Part shown: positions 27,425 through 36,110 of the stretch, piece after piece
How the letters are laid out: each line of letters opens with the position of its first letter
Position numbering within the stretch: position 1 is the stretch's first letter
Assembly (NCBI GenBank): GCA_964555705.1
Contig: CAZKTN010000002.1
Coordinates: 62,001 to 126,000 of the forward strand
From: ZLKRG44 sp964555705
GTDB taxonomy: Bacteria; Planctomycetota; Phycisphaerae; Phycisphaerales; SM1A02
DNA length: 64,000 bases
Direction: 5' to 3'
The notes under the pieces: model-generated
The model's database searches: none
What the model saw: only the letters and a program-made list of their open reading frames with translations
Told to the model about the DNA's origin: nothing
Position numbers and translations under genes: made by a program

Positions 27425-28743
27425 GCGGTCGCAAGCTCAGGGCGCGACTCCTCCCATCGCGCCACGTCGTTGCGCCACGAGCCGTCAGGGCGCTGCGCGC
27501 GCACGAGCGTGTCAATGAGCTCGTCGCGCCAGTTGTGCGCGTTGCCGCTTGAGTCGGTGATCTGCGCCAGGCGCGTCGCATTGAGCGCGCGCGACTGCGC
27601 GTGCAGGTAGTAGAGCCAGCCCTGCTTGCCCAAGCCCGGGTTCTGCTCGAAGGTCCAGTGCAGCCTGATCCACCCAAGCGCAGCCTTCACGCGCTGGTCA
27701 TCCGGCGAGAGCCCCGCATAGAGCAGGCTCTTGAGTCCCGCGTAGGTCATCGACCCGTAGCTGCGCAGGCTCCGAGGCTGGCCGTCCGGGATCAGCTCGC
27801 CGAATCGGCCCTCTCCGGCATCCTCGCTCGCAAAGCTCTCGCCGCCGTTCGCGGGCGTGTACACGAATCCCCCATCGTTCGAGCCCTTCTGAGCCCACTC
27901 TGCGGGGTTGGTCGACTTCAGGTTCTGCGTGCGCGTCACGAAGAGCATCGCGCGCTGCACCGCCGGGTCGTCAGGCGACACTCGCGCATCGTGCAGCGCA
28001 TCGAGCATCATCTGCGTGTTGGAGAGGTCGGGCCTTCCGCGCGAACCGTATCCGCTGCCGCCGTACCAGTCCTTCTCGCGCGGCACCGACTCGCCCTCGT
28101 CCCACTGCGTGGTGCGGAGCCACTCGACGCTCTCCTGGATCAGCAGCGCATCCTCGGGCCGGTCGCACGCCGCGAGCGCGCTCACCACTGCGCTCGCCAC
28201 GTAGTTGCCGACCCCGTTCGATGAGGGATCGGGCTCGAGCTTGCCCTCAGGTCCGCGCATCCGCACGCGGATGAAGTCCACGGCGCGCCGTGCGATCGGG
28301 TCGCTTGCGGGTCCAGCGCCGGCCTGCGCGAATGCCTTGAGGCAGAGTGCGGTGACTGCGGTCGCGGTTGCAGGCGACGGCATGCGCTGGTCTGTGCCTG
28401 CCGCAGGCTCGCGCAGCATCCACGCACCGGTGGTCGACTGCGCAGACCGCAGGTAGGCCAGGCCCTTCGCGATCGCCTCTCGCGCCTGCGCGAAACGCTC
28501 AGGCGAGCAGGGCACCTGCTCCGCACGCTCGGCAATGCGCGACACCACAGGCAGCGGCGGCGCCGGCACAGCCTTTGCCGTCGGAGGGGAGGCCGCGGCT
28601 GGCTGATGCGCAACAGGCTCCACTGGAGCAGATGATGCTGCCGGTGCGCCCTTCGTGCCTTGATCCCGGGCACTCGCCATGGATGGCGGTGCGATCAGGC
28701 CGAGGAAAGTCACGGCGCAGAGGCTGATGATGGCAGTGCGCAT
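27370..28743 (-). CDS. Exported prenyltransferase/squalene-cyclase-repeat (alpha/alpha toroid) protein
   Basis: A 457-residue protein with a signal peptide, an Ala/Pro-rich linker and a helical-repeat domain. The repeated G-x-W motifs STTGAWML, GGFVYTP, GWLYYLHAQ and RPDGSWRND are typical of the squalene cyclase/terpene cyclase toroid fold. The DxDD motif of true cyclases is not seen, so catalysis is doubtful; many such planctomycete proteins are of unknown function. It is divergent from the FG-GAP-like gene with 36 bp between. The start ATG 28743 has TACGCT exactly 6 nt upstream. Confidence 0.8.
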   Translation of the reverse strand: MRTAIISLCAVTFLGLIAPPSMASARDQGTKGAPAASSAPVEPVAHQPAAASPPTAKAVPAPPLPVVSRIAERAEQVPCSPERFAQAREAIAKGLAYLRSAQSTTGAWMLREPAAGTDQRMPSPATATAVTALCLKAFAQAGAGPASDPIARRAVDFIRVRMRGPEGKLEPDPSSNGVGNYVASAVVSALAACDRPEDALLIQESVEWLRTTQWDEGESVPREKDWYGGSGYGSRGRPDLSNTQMMLDALHDARVSPDDPAVQRAMLFVTRTQNLKSTNPAEWAQKGSNDGGFVYTPANGGESFASEDAGEGRFGELIPDGQPRSLRSYGSMTYAGLKSLLYAGLSPDDQRVKAALGWIRLHWTFEQNPGLGKQGWLYYLHAQSRALNATRLAQITDSSGNAHNWRDELIDTLVRAQRPDGSWRNDVARWEESRPELATAYALLALEEAIKPVAGTD

Positions 28744-28749
28744 CGCAGC

Positions 28750-28772
28750 AGCGTAGTGCAGCGTGCTAGCCT
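28750..28772. promoter_or_regulatory. Paired divergent -10-like elements (TACGCT minus, TAGCCT plus)
   Basis: On the minus strand TACGCT (28755-28750) is followed by six bases and ATG 28743. On the plus strand TAGCCT (28767-28772), preceded by the extended -10 bases TGC, is followed by seven bases and ATG 28780. The whole divergent spacer is 36 bp, so both transcripts would be leaderless. Confidence 0.42.
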
Positions 28773-28779
28773 TTCAGCG

Positions 28780-30189
28780 ATGATCACAGCCTCCAATCCG
28801 CGCTGGCTCCCGCTCCTGTGCGTGTCGGTCCCGGTCGCATCGGCCATGGCATGCATGGCGCCCGCGCTTGTGCAGGACGCAGCCCCGCCTGTGCAGCCGG
28901 CACCCGCAGCGACGGTCTCGGTGCCTGTCATCAACGAGACGGCCGTGCTGCTCGCGCCATCGCCCACGCTTTCGCCCACGTTCGGCATGGTCAACGGCAT
29001 CTCAGGCGACCGCATCGTGGTCACCGGCCCCGAGATGGTGCGTGCAGGTGGGGTCGCTGGCCAGCTTGCGACGTTTGCGCTCTCGCCGATGGGCACCTGG
29101 GAGGCCATTCCCGAGATGCTCGCGATGGCCAACTGCCGCACAGGCGACCTCATCATGGGTCGCATCGCATTCGCGGGCACGACGCTGTGCGTCACTCACG
29201 AGCGCCGCGACGGCAGCAACAGCACCGTCGAGGTGTTCGAGCCCGCAGCGACTGCATCCGGATGGGCCGCGTCCGGGGCACCGCTTGGTCCTCCCGGAGG
29301 CGCTGTCGAGCCTGCCTTCGGAAGCGCCATCGCCACCGACGGCCGCCATATTGCGATCTCGTGCGTGGACCAGCGCGTGCTCGGCGAGAAGTCGCGCATC
29401 GTGAATCCTTCGCCAAAGGTGTTCCTGTTCAAGGCTGGCCCGAATGGCTGGTCTGGGCTCGGGTTCCTCCAGCGTGAGGTTGCGAAGGACCCGAAGTTCT
29501 TCGGCGCGTCGCTTGCCATGACCCCGGGTCGACTTGTCGTGGGATGCCCCAAGGCAATCCAGCCGGCTCCGAAGCAGCCGCTCGTCGAGGGCGGCGATCC
29601 GGTGGTGTGCGTGTGGTCGGAGTCGAGCGGCAACTGGTCGCTTGAGGCCGAGCTCACGCCGCCGGCAGGCAGCTCGAGTGCGGGCTTCGGGCAGGGCGTC
29701 GCTGCATCGGACCGCTACATCGCGGTGAGGTCGAACTACGTGACGTCGCCCGGAGCTGACGTCCTCGTGTACCGAAGGGGAGACACGGGGTGGGAGTTCG
29801 ACGGATCCCTCGCGCTCTCCGCAGACGCAACGAAGGGTCCGGCGTTCGGCGCATCAGTCGCCGTCGGCGAGGACTTCATTGTGCTTGGCGACCCGAGCGC
29901 CGACTTCCCCAAGGGCAAGGGGGTTGTTGCGGTCTTCATCCGAACGGCGTCGGGATGGGCCGAGGCTGCGCGGCTACTGCCGACGGTCAAGACGATGTCC
30001 GCACGGTGGGGGGTGTCGATCAAGGTCGATGGACGCCGCGTGCTCGTGTCGCACCCCGCAAGCGAGCGCGAGGGCATCGCACCAGGAGGGAGCATCCTGT
30101 TCACGCTTCCGCCCGCGTCCGACATGAAGGTGCCGGAGCTCAAGCCCGCGGCGACACGCGCATCGGATGTGCCGCTAGGCATGAAGTGA
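28780..30189 (+). CDS. Exported FG-GAP-like beta-propeller protein
   Basis: A 469-residue protein with an N-terminal signal sequence. It has repeated units of the form F-G-x-A/S-x-A-x-x-x-x-x-I-x-I-x-x-P (AFGSAIATDGRHIAIS, FGASLAMTPGRLVVGCP, AFGASVAVGEDFIVLGDP, RWGVSIKVDGRRVLVSHP). These suggest an FG-GAP/integrin-type beta propeller, usually a surface or secreted protein. No catalytic residues or sorting tail are evident. The start is ATG 28780, seven bases after TAGCCT. Confidence 0.8.
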   Translation: MITASNPRWLPLLCVSVPVASAMACMAPALVQDAAPPVQPAPAATVSVPVINETAVLLAPSPTLSPTFGMVNGISGDRIVVTGPEMVRAGGVAGQLATFALSPMGTWEAIPEMLAMANCRTGDLIMGRIAFAGTTLCVTHERRDGSNSTVEVFEPAATASGWAASGAPLGPPGGAVEPAFGSAIATDGRHIAISCVDQRVLGEKSRIVNPSPKVFLFKAGPNGWSGLGFLQREVAKDPKFFGASLAMTPGRLVVGCPKAIQPAPKQPLVEGGDPVVCVWSESSGNWSLEAELTPPAGSSSAGFGQGVAASDRYIAVRSNYVTSPGADVLVYRRGDTGWEFDGSLALSADATKGPAFGASVAVGEDFIVLGDPSADFPKGKGVVAVFIRTASGWAEAARLLPTVKTMSARWGVSIKVDGRRVLVSHPASEREGIAPGGSILFTLPPASDMKVPELKPAATRASDVPLGMK

Positions 30190-30246
30190 GCAGCGGGTCG
30201 CTGCCCGGGCGAAGCCGATCGCCGAACTGCCGGTCAGTGGATCGGC
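30190..30246. terminator. Two inverted repeats between convergent genes
   Basis: GCAGCG/CGCTGC (30190-30195 and 30199-30204, 3-nt loop) follows the stop of the beta-propeller gene directly. GCCGATC/GATCGGC (30214-30220 and 30240-30246, 19-nt loop) precedes the end of the convergent gene. Neither has a T tract, so termination is only a possibility. Confidence 0.3.
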
Positions 30247-30260
30247 CGCCGTCGCGGCGC

Positions 30261-30611
30261 TCACTCCCAGTTGCGGATCACGCACGCGCCGCAGATGACG
30301 GCGCCGGCAATGTCGATCCAGTGCTGTGAGCCCGCTGGTGGCGATAGCGGCGCGATTGGGTTCACGACGACCGCTGTGGCCGCCAGCAATCCGCACCACG
30401 CAGCGGCCGAGAGCTTCCCGAACCACACAGCTGAGACCAGGCAGAGCCCGCACGCGCCCCATGCGGCGACGACGCTCAGCGGCTCGGCCATGATCGGCTC
30501 GAAGCGCATGGCACGGGCGACGAAGATCAGTCCTGCAACACCGACGAGTCCGAGAAGCACACGCACGGGCGGGAGAATAGCCGTCTGCAGCGGGGTCGCG
30601 GTGCCCGGCAC
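30261..30611 (-). CDS. Small four-helix membrane protein (DUF6804-like)
   Basis: About 116 residues with four hydrophobic segments: LLGLVGVAGLIFVARAM, PLSVVAAWGACGLCLVSAVW, AWCGLLAATAVVVNP and IDIAGAVICGACVI. The NPIAPLSPPAGSQHWIDIAGA segment resembles the P-I-x-P...W-x-x-I-D-x-x-A pattern of small DUF6804-type membrane proteins; that assignment is tentative. The start is uncertain: GTG 30611 is used, GTG 30566 is possible, and the frame is open to 30770, but that would run through the promoter region of the next gene. Confidence 0.55.
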   Translation of the reverse strand: MPGTATPLQTAILPPVRVLLGLVGVAGLIFVARAMRFEPIMAEPLSVVAAWGACGLCLVSAVWFGKLSAAAWCGLLAATAVVVNPIAPLSPPAGSQHWIDIAGAVICGACVIRNWE

Positions 30612-30723
30612 ATGGCGAATCCGCACCCGTAACCGGCACTCGCCAAAGGTCGTCGGCGGGTTCCGCAGGAGCGGCCGAACCCCCCGGCGCTGCAAATAGA
30701 GTGGGATTCCGTACGGGTTATCG

Positions 30724-30772
30724 TTCGACCTGCGCGAGCCACGGGCTATGTTTGGGTGCTGCATAGGCACCC
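30724..30772 (+). promoter_or_regulatory. Promoter and overlapping inverted repeat before a dockerin-like gene
   Basis: TTCGAC (30724-30729) and TATGTT (30747-30752) are 17 bp apart. GGGTGC (30754-30759) and GCACCC (30767-30772) form an inverted repeat with a 7-nt spacer that covers the predicted start of transcription, so it could be an operator or a leader hairpin. A GGAG ribosome binding site (30783-30786) and ATG 30794 follow. Confidence 0.42.
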
Positions 30773-30793
30773 CTACCCAATTGGAGATCCGCT

Positions 30794-31837
30794 ATGAACC
30801 GCTTCATCAGCACCATGGCCGTGCTGGCTGTGACCCCCGCCTCGCTGGCCCAGATCGTGGTCGATGGCAACGCCGAGAAGGCGTACGGCAACGCGCTGGC
30901 AGTGCAGAATGTCCAGACCCAGTTTGGCAACGCCACCCAGGGGCAGATCGACCTCGCGTTCGGGTCGGAGATCGACGGCATCTTCGCCCGCGTCGAGGGC
31001 GGCGTGCTCTACGTCGTGATCGCCGGCAACCTCGAGTCCAACTTCAACAAGCTTGAAGTGTTTTTCGACACGCGCGAGGGCGGACAGAACAAGCTCCGCG
31101 GCGACAACCCCGACGTGGACTTCAACGGCCTCAACCGCATGGGCGATGACGGCACCGGCAACGGCCTCACCTTCGACGAGTGCTTCAGCGCGGACTTCTA
31201 TGTGACCGCGACCAACGGCATTCCTGGCGGAGGCTCAATCTCGACGTTCGCGAACATCTCGCAGGTCCTGACCGACGGCGGTGGCATCGGCGTGTACCTC
31301 GGCAGTGGCGGTGCGGGCACCAACATCATCAACAACACCGAGTACGGCGTCCAGGTCGGACTCAACAACTCGAACACAGGCGGTGTCGATGGCGGCACCG
31401 GCGCCGCTGACGGCACTGGCGTTCGCACGGGCATCGAGCTGGCCCTCCCGCTCAGCCTCATCGGAGTCGATCCGGTGACCCCGCAGAACGTCAAGATCTG
31501 CGCCTTCATCAACGGCTCGGGGCATGACTTCGCGTCCAACCAGTTCATCGCGGGGCTTGGGCCTGACACGAGCAACTTGGGCGAGCCGCGTCTCGTGAAC
31601 CTCGCGACGATTCCGGGCAACCAGTACGCGGTCGTCGAGATCGTGCCCGGGCAGCCCGACTGCCCCGGAACCAACGACTGCCCGGCGGATCTCGATGGGG
31701 ACGGCATCGTCGGAGGCACCGACCTCACCACGCTGCTGGCCGCATGGGGTTCTGATGGCGCCGACATCGACGGCGACGGCAACACGAGCGGCACCGACCT
31801 GACGTCGCTGCTCGCCGCGTGGGGCACGTGCCCCTGA
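30794..31837 (+). CDS. Secreted protein with two C-terminal dockerin-like repeats
   Basis: A 347-residue exported protein. The signal peptide ends near SLAQ, followed by IVVDGNAEKAYGNALAVQ, an opening often seen in carbohydrate-binding-like (CBM9-like) exported proteins of planctomycetes. The central part is Gly/Asn-rich beta structure with FFDTREGGQNKL. Residues about 295-347 are two dockerin-like repeats (ADLDGDGIVGG...LLAAWG and ADIDGDGNTSG...LLAAWG). Function of the main domain is unknown. Unlike many neighbours it has a clear GGAG ribosome binding site and a promoter with a leader. Confidence 0.82.
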   Translation: MNRFISTMAVLAVTPASLAQIVVDGNAEKAYGNALAVQNVQTQFGNATQGQIDLAFGSEIDGIFARVEGGVLYVVIAGNLESNFNKLEVFFDTREGGQNKLRGDNPDVDFNGLNRMGDDGTGNGLTFDECFSADFYVTATNGIPGGGSISTFANISQVLTDGGGIGVYLGSGGAGTNIINNTEYGVQVGLNNSNTGGVDGGTGAADGTGVRTGIELALPLSLIGVDPVTPQNVKICAFINGSGHDFASNQFIAGLGPDTSNLGEPRLVNLATIPGNQYAVVEIVPGQPDCPGTNDCPADLDGDGIVGGTDLTTLLAAWGSDGADIDGDGNTSGTDLTSLLAAWGTCP

Positions 31838-31940
31838 CGTTTCACCGGCAGTCACGCATCCGACTCTGACCGTTACGCTCCACGCCAGAGGTGGCGCAGT
31901 GGTGCTGTTCGCTCGCCCCCTTGGCACGGCAGGGGATCCG

Positions 31941-32040
31941 NNNNNNNNNNNNNNNNNNNNNNNNNNNNNNNNNNNNNNNNNNNNNNNNNNNNNNNNNNNN
32001 NNNNNNNNNNNNNNNNNNNNNNNNNNNNNNNNNNNNNNNN
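31941..32040. other. Scaffold gap of 100 N without flanking duplication
   Basis: The sequences on the two sides of these 100 N do not match, unlike the other three gaps, so real sequence of unknown length is missing here. It hides the start of the SYLF-domain gene and whatever follows base 31940. Confidence 0.95.
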
Positions 32041-32705
32041 CACGTCCCCTGGCGCTTCGGGCCTCGCGCGCGCTGGCGTCATGTGCGGTCCTGGCGCTCG
32101 CCGCAGCGCTGGTGGGGTGCAAGACCGCAAACCCGCTGCTTGAGGACACCACCAAGGGGCTGAGCGCCTTCAACCGTGTGCAGGCGAGCAAGATGCCGGT
32201 GCCCAAGGAGGAGCTCGATGCGTGCGCTGGCGTCGCGCTGATCAAGGCCTTCAATGCTGGAGTCGTGTTCGGCGCGATGGGCGGCGACGGCATTCTCGTG
32301 AAGAGGCTCGAGACGGGTTGGTCGCCGCCGCTTGCGATCGGCATCTTCCAGGGCACGTTCGGCGCGCAGATCGGAGCCGAGGGCGTCGACATCGTCTTCG
32401 TGTTCCCGGATGCGCAGTCGCTTGCGGACTTCGTGCACAAGGGCGTCTTCTTCTATGCGGGAGCGTCCGGAACTGCGGCAGCCGCGACGGGGCAGACGGT
32501 CGCGAGCGGTCCGCCGGTGAAGGCCTATGTCTCGGCGGGTGGCCTCTACGGCGGCGCGACGATCGGAGGCTGCGGAGTGACCATCGACCGAGAGGCAAAC
32601 GCGAAGGCGTACGGCGAGAGCTGGACAGTCGAGGACGTCATCTCAGGCAAGGTCGCGACGCCCCCCGGGGGCGTGCTGGTGTCGGAGACGCTGTCCGGGA
32701 AGTAG
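32041..32705 (+). CDS. SYLF/Ysc84-domain lipoprotein, 5' end lost in gap
   Basis: The frame is open out of the gap. It begins within a signal sequence (hydrophobic run ending VLALAAALVGCK, where Cys is a likely lipobox cysteine) and continues as a SYLF (Ysc84-like) domain: LDACAGVALIKAFNAGVVFG, GGDGILVKR, GTFGAQIGAEGVDIVFVF and PVKAYVSAGGLYGGATIGG. SYLF domains bind lipids or phosphoinositides in eukaryotes; bacterial members are mostly periplasmic or membrane-attached proteins of unknown role. The start codon is not visible, though an in-frame ATG upstream of the gap (31899) exists by chance. Confidence 0.8.
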
Positions 32706-32780
32706 GCCTGGCCAGCCATTGTGTCGGGCATTTCGCGCCCAATGGGTCCAGTCTGGGTAGCCAGACCGAGGGACACGTCC

Positions 32781-32786
32781 TAGATT
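32781..32786 (+). promoter_or_regulatory. -10-like TAGATT, 6 nt before a GH13 gene
   Basis: TAGATT is followed by six bases and ATG 32793. It is one of the clearest examples in the window of a hexamer placed for leaderless transcription. Confidence 0.45.
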
Positions 32787-32792
32787 GAGGCA

Positions 32793-34853
32793 ATGCGGAA
32801 GGTCCGTCCAGAAATGGGACTTCGCCACGCGGGCGTCGCGGCGGTCGTCGCAGCTGCGGTGGCTGGCCCGATTGCGGCGGATGCGTGGGCAGGTGGTGCC
32901 TCGGCCAGGCCCGGCATCGGTGCCGTGCTCTACTCCGGCAGCGGGCAGACTGGCGTGACGTTCCGCACGTGGGCACCCTTCGCCACGAGCGTCAACGTCG
33001 CCGGCACCTTCAACTTCTGGAACACGAACTCCACCCCGCTCTATCCCGAGGGCAACGGCTGGTGGTCAACCGATGTGCCGCAGGTCGGCGCAGGCGCACA
33101 GTACAAGTTCCTGATCCGCAACGGATCGACGAACCTCTGGAAGAACGACCCGCGCGCGCGGCGCGTGACCAACAGCGTCGGCAACTCGATCGTCTACGAC
33201 CCCAACGCGTACCAGTGGCAGACCGCAAACTGGCAGATGCCGTCGTGGGACGGCATCGTGCTCTACGAGATGCATCCGGGCACGTTCGGCGCGAACCCTG
33301 GCCAGCCGACGCCTGCAACGCTGCAGGCGTGCCGGGCGAAGCTCGACCACATCGAGTCGCTCGGCGCCAATGCGATCGCGATGATGCCGGTCAACGAGTT
33401 CCCCGGCGAGCGGTCCTGGGGCTACAACCCCTCGCACCCGTGGACCGTCGAGTCCGCCTACGGCGGACCTGACGCGCTCAAGGCATTCATCGACGATGCG
33501 CACTCGCGCGGCATCGCGGTTCTCAACGACGTCGTCTACAACCATCTCGGGCCCACCGACCTCGACATGTGGCGCTTCGACGGATGGAGCCAGGGCGGGT
33601 GGGGCGGCATCTTCTTCTACAACGACTCGCGCGCCCAGACGCCCTGGGGCGACACGCGGCCCGACTACGGCCGGCCTGAGGTGCGCGACTACCTGCGCGA
33701 GAACCTGCTGCTGTGGCTGACCGAGTTCCGCATGGACGGCACGCGCGTCGACGCGACGAAGTTCATCCGCCGCGTGGGCATCAGCGGCCCGGACATCCCT
33801 GACGGGTGGCTGGTGCTGCAGCAGCTCAACGATGCAGCGAACCAGCTCGGCGGGGGCAAGCTGATGATCGCCGAGGATCTCGACACGGACTCGTGGATCA
33901 CCCGGCCGACGGGGCTCGGCGGCGCAGGATTCGATTCGCAGTGGTGCTCGGGCTTCTACCCGAAGCTGCGTCCCGCGATGGTCACCGCGAACGACGCGGA
34001 CCGCAACATGTTCGACGTGCGCGATGCGATCGCACTGAGCTACAACGGCAACTGGCTGCAGCGCGTCGTCTACACGGAGAGCCATGACGAGGTCGCCAAC
34101 GGGCGCACGCGCATCCCGGAGGAGATCTCGCCGGGCAACGCGGGCAGCTGGTGGGCGCGCAAGCGCTCGACGCTCGGCGCCGGTGTGGTGTTCGCAACGC
34201 CGGGCATCCCGATGATCTTCCAGGGGCAGGAGTTCCTCGAGGACGGCTGGTTCCGCGACGACGTGGCGCTCGACTGGAACCGTGCGCAGACGTACTCAGG
34301 CATCCTGCAGCTCTACCGCGACCTGATCTCGCTTCGGCGCAACACGGGCGGTCTCACGCGCGGCCTCCGCGGCGCAAGCACCAACGTCTTCCACGTGAAC
34401 AACCTCAACAAGGTGATCGCATGGCACCGCTGGAGCCAGGGCGGCGAGCGCGACGACACCGTCATCGTCTGCAACTTCAGCGCCAATCCGCTGGTGAACT
34501 ACCGCATCGGGATGCCGCGGCCAGGCCTCTGGCGCGTGCGGCTGAACAGCGACTGGTCCGGCTACTCGTCCGACTACGCAAACCACCCGTGCTTCGACAC
34601 GGCCACCTCGCCGGTCGTATGGGACGGGCTGCAGCAGAGCGCGCTCGTATCGCTTGGCGCCTACAGCATCGCCATCCTCTCGCAGGGCACGGCGGCTGTC
34701 GCCGAGGACCTCAACAGCGACGGCAGCATCAACGCACTTGACCTTGCGGTGCTGCTGGCCAACTGGGGCGGCGCCGGCAGCGGCGACATCGACGGCAACG
34801 GTCAGGTGAACGGCCTCGACCTCTCGCGGCTCCTGGCCGCGTGGACCGGATGA
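32793..34853 (+). CDS. Secreted GH13 alpha-glucan branching-enzyme-like protein with CBM48 and dockerin-like tail
   Basis: A 686-residue exported enzyme. After the signal peptide comes a CBM48-like beta domain (VTFRTWAPFATSVNVAGTFN...W), then the GH13 barrel with region I DVVYNHLGP, nucleophile Asp320 in TRVDATKF, acid/base Glu361 in MIAEDLD, and Asp432 in TESHDE. GIFFYNDSRAQTPWGDTRPD places it near the branching-enzyme-like/trehalohydrolase side of GH13 rather than classic amylases; exact specificity is uncertain. Two dockerin-like repeats close the protein (EDLNSDGSINALDLAVLLAN and GDIDGNGQVNG...LLAAW). Branching enzymes are normally cytosolic, so an exported, tailed form is unusual. Confidence 0.85.
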   Translation: MRKVRPEMGLRHAGVAAVVAAAVAGPIAADAWAGGASARPGIGAVLYSGSGQTGVTFRTWAPFATSVNVAGTFNFWNTNSTPLYPEGNGWWSTDVPQVGAGAQYKFLIRNGSTNLWKNDPRARRVTNSVGNSIVYDPNAYQWQTANWQMPSWDGIVLYEMHPGTFGANPGQPTPATLQACRAKLDHIESLGANAIAMMPVNEFPGERSWGYNPSHPWTVESAYGGPDALKAFIDDAHSRGIAVLNDVVYNHLGPTDLDMWRFDGWSQGGWGGIFFYNDSRAQTPWGDTRPDYGRPEVRDYLRENLLLWLTEFRMDGTRVDATKFIRRVGISGPDIPDGWLVLQQLNDAANQLGGGKLMIAEDLDTDSWITRPTGLGGAGFDSQWCSGFYPKLRPAMVTANDADRNMFDVRDAIALSYNGNWLQRVVYTESHDEVANGRTRIPEEISPGNAGSWWARKRSTLGAGVVFATPGIPMIFQGQEFLEDGWFRDDVALDWNRAQTYSGILQLYRDLISLRRNTGGLTRGLRGASTNVFHVNNLNKVIAWHRWSQGGERDDTVIVCNFSANPLVNYRIGMPRPGLWRVRLNSDWSGYSSDYANHPCFDTATSPVVWDGLQQSALVSLGAYSIAILSQGTAAVAEDLNSDGSINALDLAVLLANWGGAGSGDIDGNGQVNGLDLSRLLAAWTG

Positions 34854-34910
34854 AGCCTCTCGAGCCTCCTCGTGCCGACGATGTGGCCGGTCGACCCCTG
34901 ATGTGGCGCG

Positions 34911-36086
34911 CTATCGCAGCGTGTTGCCCGCGCGGTCAAAGAGATGCGCGCCATGGGTATCTGCTGCAAGCGTGGCAGTGGAGCCCTCGCGGAGCCCCTC
35001 CGTCAGCGCAGTGGCGCAGCGCGACGTGATGCGCTGGCCGGCGCACTCGATGACCACGTCCGCGCGGTCCCCGTAGCGCTCGATCGCGACGACTGTGCCG
35101 GTGATGTGCGCGCGTGGCGCGCCGTAGGCGCCCGCGCCATGGCCGCGTCCATCGGCTGTGCCGCACACGGGCTCGAGGCGGTCAGGCCGGAGCCCGAGCG
35201 CGCCGGCGGACGCAAGTTTGGCGCCAGATGCCTGCAGCGCGATCTCGCCGCCGCTCCAGCGGAACATCGGCGCCGTGGCCGTTCCATCGACCGATCCCTC
35301 GATCACGTTGATGGTGGGCGTGCCAATGAACGACGCCACGAAGCGGTTCGCAGGCGACCCGTACACCTCCGCAGGCGTGCCCACCTGCTGGATGCGCCCG
35401 TCCTTCATCACCACGATCCGGTCCGCGAGGCTCATCGCCTCCTCCTGGTCGTGCGTGACGTAGATCATCGTCGCCTTGAGACTGCGGTGCAGGATGCGCA
35501 GCTCGGTGCGCATCTCGCCGCGCAGCTTTGCGTCTAGGTTCGAGAGCGGCTCGTCGAAGAGGAACACCGCGGGGTCGCGCACGATCGCGCGGCCGACTGC
35601 CACTCGCTGGCGCTGGCCCCCTGAGAGCTCGCGTGGCTTGCGCCGCAGCAGGGGCTCGATGCCGAGCATCGCGGCTGCGCTGCGCACGCGCTCGCGGATC
35701 TGCGAGCTCTCGGCCGCACGAGCCCGCCGGTAGTCGCCCGACACGATCGCCTTCAGCACGCTGGGGTAACGCCGCCGCCGCTCGAGCCCGAACGACATGT
35801 TCGACGCCACGCTCAGGTGCGGGTAGAGCGCGTAGTTCTGGAAGACCATCGCAATGTTGCGGTCGCGCGGCGCAACATCGTTGACGCGCCGGCCGCCGAT
35901 CTGGATCGTGCCGCCGGTGGGATCCTCGAGGCCCGCGACCATCCGCAGCGTCGTGCTCTTGCCGCAGCCCGATGGGCCGACAAGCACCACGAACTCGCCG
36001 TCTGCGATGTGCAGGTCGACGCCGTCGACCGCGCGCACGCCGCCAGGGAACGCCTTGACCAGTGAGGTGACGACGACGTCAGCCAT
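34911..36086 (-). CDS. Sugar ABC transporter ATPase (MalK/UgpC/MsmK type)
   Basis: A 391-residue ABC importer ATPase: Walker A GPSGCGKST (37-45), Q-loop FQNYALYPH, signature LSGGQRQR, Walker B VFLFDEPLSNLDAK, H-loop VTHDQEEAM, and a C-terminal TOBE/OB region. About 20 extra residues (RRRRYPSVLKAIVSGDYRRA region) are inserted between the Q-loop and the signature compared with MalK. The neighbours are two permease genes, one with a fused binding protein, so this powers their sugar uptake. It lies 24 bp after the MalG-like gene, with TACACT 8 nt before its own ATG. Confidence 0.92.
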   Translation of the reverse strand: MADVVVTSLVKAFPGGVRAVDGVDLHIADGEFVVLVGPSGCGKSTTLRMVAGLEDPTGGTIQIGGRRVNDVAPRDRNIAMVFQNYALYPHLSVASNMSFGLERRRRYPSVLKAIVSGDYRRARAAESSQIRERVRSAAAMLGIEPLLRRKPRELSGGQRQRVAVGRAIVRDPAVFLFDEPLSNLDAKLRGEMRTELRILHRSLKATMIYVTHDQEEAMSLADRIVVMKDGRIQQVGTPAEVYGSPANRFVASFIGTPTINVIEGSVDGTATAPMFRWSGGEIALQASGAKLASAGALGLRPDRLEPVCGTADGRGHGAGAYGAPRAHITGTVVAIERYGDRADVVIECAGQRITSRCATALTEGLREGSTATLAADTHGAHLFDRAGNTLR

Positions 36087-36094
36087 GGGTGCCG

Positions 36095-36100
36095 AGTGTA
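36095..36100 (-). promoter_or_regulatory. -10-like TACACT, 8 nt before the ATPase start
   Basis: On the minus strand TACACT is followed by eight bases and ATG 36086, in the 24-bp gap after the MalG-like gene. It would give a separate, nearly leaderless mRNA for the ATPase. Confidence 0.35.
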
Positions 36101-36110
36101 GGAGCGCGCA

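Noticed and set aside
27370..28743. True squalene/hopene cyclase
   Set aside because: No DxDD catalytic motif is present, there is a signal peptide, and only the G-x-W toroid repeats are seen.
31885..31940. tRNA-like stretch before the gap, with a D-arm-like GGCGCAGTGGT and a possible GGC anticodon loop
   Set aside because: The anticodon and D stems do not pair properly, the D loop would be too long, and the sequence runs into the N run, so the 3' half cannot be judged.
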